This document shows, piece after piece, positions 1-10,009 of a stretch of 64,000 bases of DNA; positions within the stretch are counted from its first letter, which is position 1; each line of letters starts with the position of its first letter. The notes beneath the pieces were generated by a model. That model made no database searches, had not been told where the DNA came from, and worked only from the letters and a program-made list of their open reading frames with translations. The DNA is from Patiria pectinifera (lineage: Eukaryota > Echinodermata > Asteroidea > Valvatida > Asterinidae), in NCBI GenBank assembly GCA_029964075.1, contig CM057150.1, forward strand, positions 3,387,717 through 3,451,716, given 5' to 3'. The position numbers and the translations under genes are program-made.

Positions 1-1639
1 TGACTTCAGAAAAGATCTGTAAATGATTTATATTCATTTATTATGCTGTAATATATCTGCAATATGATATATATATATGAATCTATATATAACATATAGG
101 TTCAGTCTATTCTGCTACCATTGGTTTCACGCACACGCACACTGCGTGGCGATCATCAGGCGAAGTTACTCATTATTCTAGACCTTGGTAAGTTTCAATA
201 TCCCTATGTTTCCCAAATTTGCGATTTGCCGATAATAATTTGCATAAATGCCATTTATTAATTGGCATAGATTAAAGTTAAAATTATAGCTGTCATGTGT
301 GGACATGTCACAATAAAATTTTCCCTGATAATCCAAGTCCAGTCACGTACACGTACATAAATTGATTTCACACCATGGTGCATTGCTATAAGGTTCCTTA
401 AAAAAGAAAAGAAATCCAAGTGGTGGAAATATGCCTAATTTGCATAAATTCAAAATGGCCACTAATTACATGATTTTTGATTTGGCCATAACTCTTGTCC
501 TGCATTGCTTTTTGGAGTACAATGTACTTTGAACAACAATTATTTGTCCTTTAACATTGATTTCATCATCATTCCAGTCCGAGGTACCCTATGAGATCCT
601 ATGTTTCCTATGGGGTATAATATGTTTTGTTAAGGTTTATAGCTCTTGTCAAAGTTGGTATAAGTGTTGGAAAATGTGATATCCCTGTGTCGCAGAGCGA
701 ACCCTTGCGCCGCTCTACTCGGACCAAAAATCAAGGAATAACTCAATAGAACAGAGGATTCAACACAGGAGTTACAAATCACAAAAATCAAATTATATAT
801 CACGGGAAAGAAATAAACCAAAAAACCGCAAACCTCAATCCGAAAATACGTGGGCGAGGGTTTTATACCCCTCCCGCATGGGTGCAAGCCCGGAATTTGT
901 ATGCAACAAAGGAAAAAGGAATTACGATTTGCATAATTCACATAGCACCCACCTCCGAAGTTACATAACACTTTATCGCCGTAAACAATTAGTGATTGCT
1001 AAATCAACTCAGAAAATAAAAGGAATAATTTTAACAGTCTTGTGACACCCTGTACATAAACACATTTCAGGGACAAACAAATCCCTACTTTAAATCCACT
1101 AGTACACTGCATAGGGATATCACATTTTGCAACGCGTATGCCAACTTTGAGATGAGCCAAAAACCGAACAAAAAATATCTTTCCAAATTTTTTGATATTT
1201 TGTAGCGAACATCTTTGGGTTTAATTTTTATCCAAGTTTGTCTCAATGTTGAATTTAGATTTCTCATGATGTAACCTTTCAAAAGAAATTAAGATTAACA
1301 CATTTGGCTTACGGATTATAGAAATATGGTCATTTAAAAATGGCAGCAATGTCCATTTTGACCAAAATTGCCTGGGCGGTAGCGCGAAAACTGTTTGTCC
1401 GATGGTGCTAAAACTTAAAATTTCGGCTTTTCAGCCGAACTTACCCCATAAACTAAATATGATCCAATTTGAAGAGGTTGGGATTTCAAATTCAAAAGTT
1501 TTGGGGGGTGATTTGACACTGAATGGCCCCAATGTCAAATGAGAAAATGTTGTTTAAAGTACCTCGAAAAGCAACTTAGGACGAGAGTTATTACTAGATA
1601 GCATATTATGTCATATTTTTGGCCACTGCATTTTTCTTT

Positions 1640-2745
1640 GCTAAAGAAGGAATTTTTCTCATAATTATTTGGATAGACTTTACCTTCCTAAGCTGGAAAT
1701 CCATTGGTAACATTTTTTTCTATCTACCATGTGGCGGTCATCTTGGAATTCAAAATGGCCGCCATTTCGGGCCTAATTTGTATCAAACTTCGGACCTGAT
1801 TGTCATATGAAGTTCAGTTTGGTGGCAAACCCCATGTTTTTTATACCAAGGAACCCACAAAAATCATTGTTGATGGGGTATACTCCCAGTGGAGTACCCC
1901 ATCAACAATGATTAACTTGGGTTCCTTGGTATCAAGAACATATGCAGTTTGCAACCAAAATGGACTTCATACGACATTCAGGTGCCACCTTATTATTTAA
2001 ATGAAATCAAAGATGGCCGCTATTTTAATATATGGCTGCCATCCATTTGGGATGCCTAAATGTGCTAATTGGATTCCTTGGTATCAAATTTATGGGTATT
2101 GCCACCACCAATAGTGACTTCATACGACATTGAAGTCAAAATTTATTATGCAAATAGTTCAGAATGGCGGCAATTATGAAATATCAAAGATGGCTGTTAT
2201 CAACTGTAAGTACCCCGTCCACAGTGATTTACTTGAGTTCATTCAAATACATGGACTTCATAGGACATTCAGGTGCAATGTTATTATAAATAAGATCCAA
2301 GATGGCGGCTATTTTGAAAAAAAAATCCAAGATGGCTGCCATCCATCTGGGATAGATCATCAGCAATGGGTCATTAAGATTACTTGGTATCAAATGTATG
2401 GGGTTTGCCACCGAAGTCCAAACTATTATGCAAATAAGCCGAAAATGGCGGCCATATATTTGAAATATCCAAGATGGCTGCCATCCATTTGGAGTACACC
2501 ATAAACAATAATGTACTCAGGTTCCTTGGTATCAAAAACATGGGGTTTGCCATCAAAATAAACTTCATGTGACAATCAAGTCCGAAGTTATGATACAAAT
2601 TAGGCTCGAAATGGCGGCCATTTTGAAATCCAAGATGGCCGCCACACGGTAGCTGGGAAAAAAATGTCTCCAATGCATTTCCGGCTTAGGGAGGTAAACT
2701 CTTTCCAAATATGGCAAAAAATACTTCTTAAACAAAAACAAAAGC
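1640..2745. mobile_element. inner foldback element rich in ATGGCNGC motifs
   Basis: The arm 1640-1860 matches the reverse complement of 2520-2745 for about 200 bp (landmarks TTTGTATCA, GGCAAACCCCATG and ATACCAAGGAACC). The interior carries repeated blocks of the type CCAAGATGGCGGC or AAAATGGCCGCC near 1752, 2008, 2161, 2186, 2297, 2327, 2441, 2470, 2609 and 2631. No transposase is present, so this is a non-autonomous element. Its superfamily is unknown because the target duplication is unclear. Confidence 0.7.
1862..1913. repeat. near-perfect palindrome, 19-bp arms
   Basis: Positions 1862-1880 are the exact reverse complement of 1895-1913, separated by 14 bases that can also pair in part (ACTCC with GGAGT). 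It could form a hairpin or cruciform. It lies in the left half of the inner foldback element and looks like local transposon structure rather than a host site. Confidence 0.85.
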
Positions 2746-3083
2746 AAAAGTACACAACGGCCTATATACTATTATGGCCGCGCCAAATTAGCGGCCTTTT
2801 GAATTTATGCAAATTAGGCATATTTCCACCACTTGGATTTATAACAACTTTTTTAGGGACCTTATAGCAATGCACTGTGGTGTGAAATTTGACTTGGATT
2901 ATCAGGGAACAATCAATTGGTACATGTCCACACATGGCATCCATTATTTTAACTTTAATTAGGCAAATTGATATACAGCATTTATGCAAATTATACGGCA
3001 TTTGGAAAATTTCGGAAACATAGGGATCTTGGAATTTACCTAGGACTTGAATAATGAGTAAATCAATGTAAAAGGACTAAAAC

Positions 3084-3260
3084 TGTTGTTTAAAGTACCT
3101 CTAAAATCCACCTAGTATGAGAAATATGACCAAATCAATGCGAAAGTCCTAACATATGCGGCCATTTTGGATTTATGCAAATTAGACATATTTCCACCAG
3201 CTCGATTTCTTAAGACTTTTAGTATGTCATTTTAGGGACCTTAGGGAAATGCACTGTGGT
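3084..3260. repeat. extra partial copy of the outer arm sequence
   Basis: A third, diverged copy of the arm motif follows the foldback island. It has GCGGCCATTTTGGATTTATGC, then a TTTCCACCA block and a GGGAAATGCACTGTGGTG block matching 2780-2885. No gene is seen in it. Confidence 0.6.
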
Positions 3261-3873
3261 GAAAAAAATTCTGTTGCAATTTGTTTGAGGTCAAACCTTA
3301 TATTGCCTGTACTATTATCCCGATTAATGATGTTAAAGCCTTTGCATTTATTCCGCGACACTGAGGCTGATTTATTCAAATAATAAAACATTCCAAACTA
3401 TTCCTACATGTATGCTAATATGATATCAATATTCGTAAATGTGTGTGTTGTCTTTAGATACGATTGCTAGAATGAAGCCTTCAATCGTGTAACCATACTT
3501 TTTTTAATTTAAATGCATGTATAACACATATTTAAACTGAGTGCCTTTTCTGTAGATTTTTGCAGAGAAATTGTGTTCCAAATATGTAATTTGAGTGCCT
3601 TTCTTCCTCAGTAATTAGCAAATACGTTTTCAAAGAAACAGCAGATGTATTAAATATAATGTAGATTTGTATTTTTGTACTTTGCAAAATTGCCTGCATG
3701 AACTATTTCTAGAAGCCTTACAAAAACATGCTGTAAAGTTTAGTTGCAGTATAGTGTGGACAAATATACAATACACAGACAGAATGAAATAATAATGTGT
3801 TTCATATCAAATGGGGTTAAGGAGAAGAGTTTGTCAGGGAGGTTGTGGGTTCGAGTCCAGCCTAGAGTTATGG

Positions 3874-5844
3874 CAAAGGCGTAGCCAGCAGGGGTAGGGT
3901 CCGCGTATTCCCCCCCCCCTCCCAATATTGTATAAAGACTGCCTTTTTTCCATTCAAATGCCATTTTTCCCTCCAAGTGTTTACCACCCCCCTTTTAATA
4001 CCACCCCCCTTTGATATTTTAAATATTATTTTTTTTTTTTTACAAGTGCCCTTTGTACAATAGAATGAGTGGTTTTTTTTTAGTTAACTGGCGGCTAGGC
4101 TGTAACGAGTGCCTTTTTGTTAGTTTCGCGCGTGCCTCCCTGAAAAAACAATATGTGGTCCGATATACTGTGTATGATTTTCGCTCGTACACTCTAAAAA
4201 TTAATTAGTCATTTTGACTAAAAAAAATTGTCCAGTGATATGTCTCGTACGACTTACCTAAATTAGTCACAGAGTATTGATGACTAATGACTATGGATTA
4301 GTCAGGAGTCAGACTCAGACTAGAAAATATAGTCATATGACAAGAATAGAAACCTGCTTGATACGACTAATCTGTAGTCAAGCGACTTGCGCGATTTGTA
4401 ACTGAATTTCTGACTAATCACACTTTAGTCTAGATAATATCCACTGAATTAGCACTTTTTTGTGTCCGTTCTAGTGTCCTTAATGGTACACCATAGTGTG
4501 TACATCTCCGGGTCACAATGGGGTCACAGCTGACTTGTATCTCACTCGTTGTGCAATTGGATCACAGGGCCAGTGTTTAGCTCCTTGCATCTACCACTGC
4601 ATGATCACGATCACAGTACCTGCAAAAGAAACACACAGAGAAAATGTTTGTTTATTTGTTGCATATTATTTATTTTTCTCCTCGTTATTTGTTTACTCAA
4701 AATTTAATGTCCATATTTCAAAATCAACAAAATCGCACAACGACATGGCTGATACGTATCTATTAGGCCTACCGCATACGTTTTTGCAGCATAAAGATGT
4801 GCTTAAGTGCAAGCATAAAATGTTGTAAGAGTCTCACTCGGTATCTATAGGCTACAGCTTATTCTTACTGATTAAACCTACTTCCCTCACAACCGTATTC
4901 TCATTTCATAACTCATGTCAATTAACAACTTCATACGAAATCATAGTTATCCTACCTTCGTCATGGTTGAAATGGAGGAAAGAAGATGTTCGGTTAATGG
5001 CTGCCTGACAAACTGAGTGTAACATATCCGTATACACGTACGCCTAACATAGCATCATCGATCGAGTCCCGATTTTTTTTTAAACACATCAACGGCGGGA
5101 AAATAACAAACTTCATTAGTCAGAAGGAATATATGACTAATTTTGACAAGTATTCGATCTTTCTTCAGAGACGTTGACTGCGCGTCATTTGTCAAAACCA
5201 CCAGTGATGGCTAATTTGGGTTAGTCAATGACTTTCTCATACACGTAACTAATGTACATTAGTCAAAATGACAACTTATTTTAGTCATCACTGACGGCAA
5301 ATTAGTCTTCCATAACAGATAATTAGTCATTCAGCAATTACTAAACAAAGTTATTCATTTTGACAAACAAAAAGGCCTCAATGACGAATTAATTTTTAGA
5401 GTGTACACCCCGCCCTGCAAACAGGGTGCTGATAAGGGCTGATGAGCTTCACAGAATCTTGTGAAGGAAGAACAGATTGACCTTCGCATGCAGCTAGCGC
5501 GCGCTACGCATGATGGGCACCGGAAGCTAGTTTGTGTGACGCGTTCTTCGTCACAGGTCACGCAAATCTAGCCAATGAGAGCTCAAATGACGTCAGCCCT
5601 TACCAGCGTCCTGTTTGCAGAGCGGGAGGTACGAGCGAATGTATGATTGTCCGTTTTGATCAGCGCCCCCATTGATTGGTACCAGGCTCCCCCCCCCACC
5701 CACCCCTCCCCCATTTGATTTTACGGAGGCAAAGTGTCCGGAGAATAAATTGTCTACATTTCAGCACGGATGTGCGCATCGAGTGCCCTTCTTAAGGAAT
5801 GTTTCTCCCCCCCCCCAATAAAAATGAACGTATTATGCCAATGC
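3874..5844. mobile_element. 1.97-kb nested insertion inside the SINE
   Basis: This block is missing from the equivalent SINE in copy B. It holds C- and T-rich low-complexity sequence (3910-4080) and an inverted pair, 4167-4190 with 5629-5655 (GTACGAGCGAA-type). Next to that pair is the inverted pair 5409-5441 with 5594-5628 (CTGCAAACAGG-type). A TA-flanked MITE (4190-5403) interrupts the left arm. It therefore shows at least two layers of insertion. No protein is seen. Confidence 0.65.
4190..5403. mobile_element. TA-flanked MITE with CACTCTAAAAATTAATT termini
   Basis: The terminal inverted repeats match for about 24 bp with one difference. TA sits on both sides (4188-4189 and 5404-5405), as expected for Tc1/mariner-type insertion. 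Removing the element rebuilds a left arm that matches the right arm of the surrounding foldback. The interior is packed with TTAGTCA and TGACTAA words in both orientations, which may be subterminal transposase-binding repeats. No transposase frame is present. Confidence 0.85.
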
Positions 5845-6319
5845 ATGGTGCTTGTGTCCTTTGGCAAGGCACTTTGTCACACATTACCTCTCCCGACTTG
5901 GGTACCTTTAAGCTTTGAGGGCAGACATGGTTACTTCGTGATTGATTTAACTGCCTCACTGCTGAAATGGCAGTATCCTCAGGGAGCTGTGATTGATTTG
6001 GCCCAATGATCAGGGGGTATAACAATGTAAGACACTTTGTTCAAAAATCGCTATATGTACCTGCTATTATTAAGAAACAAGTAGTTTGCAGGCCGTACGT
6101 CACTAACAAAACAAGAAACTCTTCTGAAACAGTTTTCGATATTTACAAAGAAAAACCACTAAAGAAATTTATTTACATGTACCAGTGTCTTGGTGGAAAC
6201 GTTTAATGTTTAGACAGCCCGAATGTACACTGCTAAAAATAATTGTCCCAAACATCTTAATATAAGAAAATACATGTTCGTTCAAGAACATATTTCTTGT
6301 CTCACTCTCTACTCCTATA

Positions 6320-7024
6320 CATGGTGTATCAAAAAGATGAATGCACTCAGAAAAATATCTCTAAAATGAAATATACAATATTCTTTTTTTTTTTTAAATA
6401 TCGTCCATACATGGGTAGATAAAGCTGCCAGGCTTTAAATGACATATCAGGGCCTACATTTGCAAAGTTTGTGAAAAACGGCTTGCGCACGCAAATGCGA
6501 TGTTTTTAATTGGATAAAAGGCAATGAGATACAAATCCAACATGTAAACAAATTGTGGATGTTAATTAGACAAATCTGTGGGCTTTTCTGTGCACTTCCC
6601 TCATTCTTGCCGTTGAATATAGACTGTATCGAACAAGATGGTGAGACCTTATCAGTGCACACCGCATTGCAACTAAGGTCTTTCTTGGTAACTGCTATCG
6701 CACAGGACAGACAAATGGTCAGGCGTGTCGGAAATGACATGTTGAGGAGGGCAGAAGTCTGTATCCCATGGAATGGCGGTCATGTTGAACATTCATCTGT
6801 AATTAAATTTTCCACAGTAAACGTTGAATAAAAAAGGCACATGTTGGCAAGATCTCTTATTGCCTTTGATCCAGTTAAAAACACCACATTGTTTAACACA
6901 AAGTTTGCAAATACACGTTTTGTTTCCCCTGATCAGTCATGCATGAAATTGGCAACATGATCATGGTGTCATTTCAAGACTGACAGGTTTATCTACCGAT
7001 AAACGTACTTTTTGATACACCCTG
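6320..7024 (+). pseudogene. mariner/Tc-like element remnant with transposase C-terminus (copy A)
   Basis: The ends look like mariner termini: GGTGTATCAAAAAG near 6323 and its inverse CTTTTTGATACACCCTG ending at 7024. On the plus strand, about 6553-6831 can be read as the last ~90 residues of a transposase, with a Leu/Arg-rich helix and then a GGHVEH-type end. That ending is common in mariner-like transposases. The catalytic core and N-terminus are gone. The same remnant occurs in copy B at 23.5-24.9 kb, so it predates the duplication. Frame integrity upstream of 6553 cannot be supported. Confidence 0.6.
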
Positions 7025-7319
7025 CATACAAAATATTTCTAGGAATCGAGACAAGTACAGTTTTCTTGAGATAAGATGTTGTTTAAATTACATAAAACTG
7101 TTTATAGCAGTATACCAAACAAAATGTACTGGCACGCATTTAGAGGTTTTGTTCATACACACAAGTCTGGTTTGACACAATTTAACATATCTCGGACTTG
7201 CCGGTGCTGATAGCAGTCTTCTCAATCTAAAGGTGTTCCGTGAGGTCACAGTTAGGATCTGAAGTACTAAATCGTTTCGCCCTTAGTGTTTGGCAGATCA
7301 AATAGTAACTCCACTTTAA

Positions 7320-7776
7320 CCCTAAAGGGGCCGGGTTATTTTGACCATCTCTCAGCCGGGGGGGCGGATTCCGCCCCCCCCCCCTAAGATCTCGGCCATC
7401 GAGTGACGAAAAATTTTGAAACTCAGCACATGCATAGAGCAACTCTTCCTAAACATACCCAAGAAATTTCATGACTATAGGTCAAAGGGTTTTGGAATTA
7501 TGGCTAATTAATTATTCATATGTACGAATGGCAATTCTGCTCTGTGTACACGACGTATATGCGAAAATTCAGTTTTCACGGCGCGTAGCGCTGGAAAATT
7601 TTTCGCTACGCGGCAACCCGTGGTCCGATTTTTATGTTTTTGGTATCAAAAGATGCGCAAAGCTCGACGCTAAAAAGTCATAACAGCTCGGGTCGCGAAA
7701 AATTTTTTTTAGAGGCTATCACGAAAAATGTTGAGGGGGGGGGCGGATTCCGCCCCCCCCCCCGGCCCCTTTAGGG
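7320..7776. mobile_element. TTAA-flanked element, copy A only
   Basis: Inverted termini CCCTAAAGGGGCCGG and CCGGCCCCTTTAGGG are bounded by TTAA on both sides (7316-7319 and 7777-7780). Copy B has one uninterrupted TTAA at 25219-25222, the unoccupied target. TTAA duplication is typical of piggyBac-like elements, and Kolobok also uses it. At 457 bp it is non-autonomous. A GGCGGATTCCGCCCCCC palindrome with long C runs occurs twice inside, near both ends. Confidence 0.85.
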
Positions 7777-7780
7777 TTAA

Positions 7781-9388
7781 TATAAAAAAAAATTAAAAAT
7801 AAGAAATACAATTTTGTAACAGACAAAAGTGTCGCCAAACATGTAGTTTGAGTTATAAGCTTTCCAAAGTAATAATGTAACGAATGTAAACTGGACATGT
7901 TCTGCGAACTATTATTTTGATGTAAGCCATAGCAAAATACAAGGAAAAAGCAATCACCGTCAAGACAGATTAATAACCGCAATGGCGTCAATTTAAAGAT
8001 TTGCTTTCATATATACACAAAGCTACTGAATATACAGGTAGTAATAACGAATATTTTAAGTCTTTGAATCCCGCTAGTAAAGACAAAATTCGCCCTCTAA
8101 TTGTGATTCGGCTGTTATTGTTATAATCATGTTTTAGCTCAATGTAACAACCAGTTTAATAACCAAGTTCTGTAGATTACGCATTTTGACCTCATTAAAC
8201 GTGGTTAAGCATAGGTTTTCCGAAGTAATGAATGTAATGAATATAAACAGCATTTTCTTTACAACACATTCTACCTAATATTCGTGTAGTAATAACGAAT
8301 AATTTAAGTCTTTGGATTTATTAGAGTCTGGATATAAATTTGTTGAATTATTTTAGGTAATGTGGAAATACACATGTAAGCTAGCTGTATGTACATGCTA
8401 GTAGTTATTTTTGTGAACCATTTTTGTTTAATCGGGCATGAACCTGTGACAGAAATGAGTAAATAATTCCACATAGTGGACTAGGTATCCCATACAGGAA
8501 TTGCAATAGTGCATTAAAGGGATCATGCAATGTAATATTTTAATGCGTCCTTGAACATGCACCTGCAGACAACCATCAAATGAAGCAAATGAGTCAAGGA
8601 TTTAATAAAGAGTAATAGCAAAGCCAGAACTTTGAATGAGGCAAAACGGACCGGTGTTACATAATGGCCTTCGCTTCAAAAACCACTGAACCGAATCCAA
8701 CAAAAAAATCACACAAGAAAGCAAAAGATTTGTGTTCATCAATTTTCTAATTGAATTTGAGGAATTATATTAAAAAAATTAAAAATGTTGACACGTCCTA
8801 CATACGGACATTTTTGGGGGACGCCTTTTATACTGCAGTTTTAATACAACTTTTTAACTTATATACATTTGTGGCTTGTGTCGTTTTGACCACAAATCAA
8901 ACATTTATTTAATTGTTTATGTTCTATTACCTTATTTGCCAAATACTTCCGAAATGACTGACAGGCGTAAAAATAGTTCGAGTAACAACCTTTGAAAAAA
9001 TTTAACTCACAATATTTGTACCTATGAACAACTGATTTAATTTGAAGTTAGATGCTAATTGTCATTTTCTATTGCAGATTGACGTTTCAAAAGTTTTGAG
9101 ACATATTTTGTTGCGCATAAACTAAAAATTGTTTCTCCAAGCATTTAAAATTACGTATTTTCAGATTCATTACAAATCAACTGTAATGCAACTATACCTA
9201 CGCAGCTCTCCAATGACATCACAGTTATTCACTTCAGAAACAGATAAATTTGTAGTCGAAATAGTCGTCAACGTAATAGGCCTAAACACAGCGAAGTTTA
9301 GTCAATCGTTGGGAAATTGTCATAAAATTCCACTTTCCTTGAAAACGCGGGTGGATAGGCGGTTTTATGCTGGGTGACATCGTTGGCA
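7781..9388. other. no gene seen; collinear with copy B 25.2-28.1 kb
   Basis: This AT-rich stretch downstream of the copy A TRIM gene aligns with copy B. It includes the ancestral TA site (8974-8975) that is occupied by a MITE in copy B. Part of it is likely TRIM 3' UTR, because homology to copy B continues leftward past the stop codon. I could not place the polyadenylation site with confidence. Confidence 0.6.
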
Positions 9389-10009
9389 TCACACCTTGTG
9401 GTAGATCTTTACTGAGTACCGGTCAGCCACTGCCAGCTGCTGCCCATCTGCCGTGCATGTGATTCCTTTAGGATTGTAAAGCCCCTGGGCCACGCAGCTG
9501 ACAAACTGACCAGTACAGTTATAGTGGTGTATGTGACCGCTGTTGACGTACCCTGCGTCCGCTACAAGGTAGATACCTGAGCTGTTGCTGCATACACCCC
9601 CGCAGCGTTTTACTGGGTCGCCGTCAATGGTTGGTTTGGTGGAGCTGACTGTAACAGCGTTGCCGTCATACACCTCCACTATTTCTACTAGTCCTTCTTT
9701 ATCATCACTGATCACAATCCAACCATTGCTTAGTACATCCAAGAAGTCAGGTCGCATCTTCACTTCCATGGTGTGTATGATCTTACCATTCTTTGGATTG
9801 AGCTCAGTCAACACCTTCCTCTTCCTATCACCCACCACGATGTTACCATTCGGCATGACAGCTACGCTCGTGAGCTGCACGTCTGTCTTGCCGACCTCAC
9901 TCTTCTTTAGTGTGCCAAAATCACGTGCTGGCTTGGTGTTCCTATGGTAAACCCTCACCTTGTTTGGGTTAGCACACACCCACTGATTCGATACAGCAAC
10001 GACAACAGC
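9389..10009 (-). CDS. TRIM copy A exon 2: C-terminal NHL-like propeller
   Basis: An open frame of about 200 codons has propeller-blade periodicity: VMPNGNIVVGD, VLSNGWIVISD, GVCSNSSGIYLV and TADGQQLAVAD. It ends SVKIYHKV and stop. The upstream edge is set by homology to copy B, not by a visible acceptor. The first codon cannot be a true start, because the reading frame continues upstream as in copy B. Confidence 0.75.
   Translation of the reverse strand, partial: AVVVAVSNQWVCANPNKVRVYHRNTKPARDFGTLKKSEVGKTDVQLTSVAVMPNGNIVVGDRKRKVLTELNPKNGKIIHTMEVKMRPDFLDVLSNGWIVISDDKEGLVEIVEVYDGNAVTVSSTKPTIDGDPVKRCGGVCSNSSGIYLVADAGYVNSGHIHHYNCTGQFVSCVAQGLYNPKGITCTADGQQLAVADRYSVKIYHKV

Larger units (their letters stand above)
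168..3060. repeat. composite foldback repeat island (outer arms)
   Basis: The stretch 168 to about 480 returns in inverted orientation at about 2762-3060, with shared landmarks such as the TACTCATT end, CCCTATGTTTCC and GTGGAAATATGCC. This makes long outer arms of roughly 300 bp. Two further inverted pairs lie inside and are not concentric: 642-691 with 1109-1160 (both contain AATGTGATATCCCT), and 1640-1860 with 2520-2745. The simplest reading is a non-autonomous DNA transposon with other foldback elements inserted in it. I see no credible protein; the short open frames here are uninterrupted only by chance. Confidence 0.75.
3800..6060 (+). mobile_element. tRNA-derived SINE, split by a later insertion
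   Basis: The head has a perfect pol III B box (GGTTCGAGTCC, 3848-3858). The body resumes at about 5849 with TTTGGCAAGGCACTTTGTCACAC and runs to GGCCCAATGATCAGGGGG near 6015. The intact relative at 21250-21580 shows the two halves joined, so 3874-5844 is an insertion into this SINE. ATGG occurs on both sides (3870-3873 and 5845-5848) and may be the target duplication. Confidence 0.75.

Noticed and set aside
630..971. 113-codon open frame on the minus strand
   Set aside because: Lies in the foldback repeat island, Cys/Tyr-rich with no domain pattern; chance.
2130..2504. 124-codon plus-strand frame
   Set aside because: Made of the repeated ATGGCNGCC blocks of a transposon.
9585..9950. Plus-strand open frames opposite the TRIM exons (also 28289-28711 and 31581-32024)
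   Set aside because: Antisense shadows of coding exons; they lack their own motifs.
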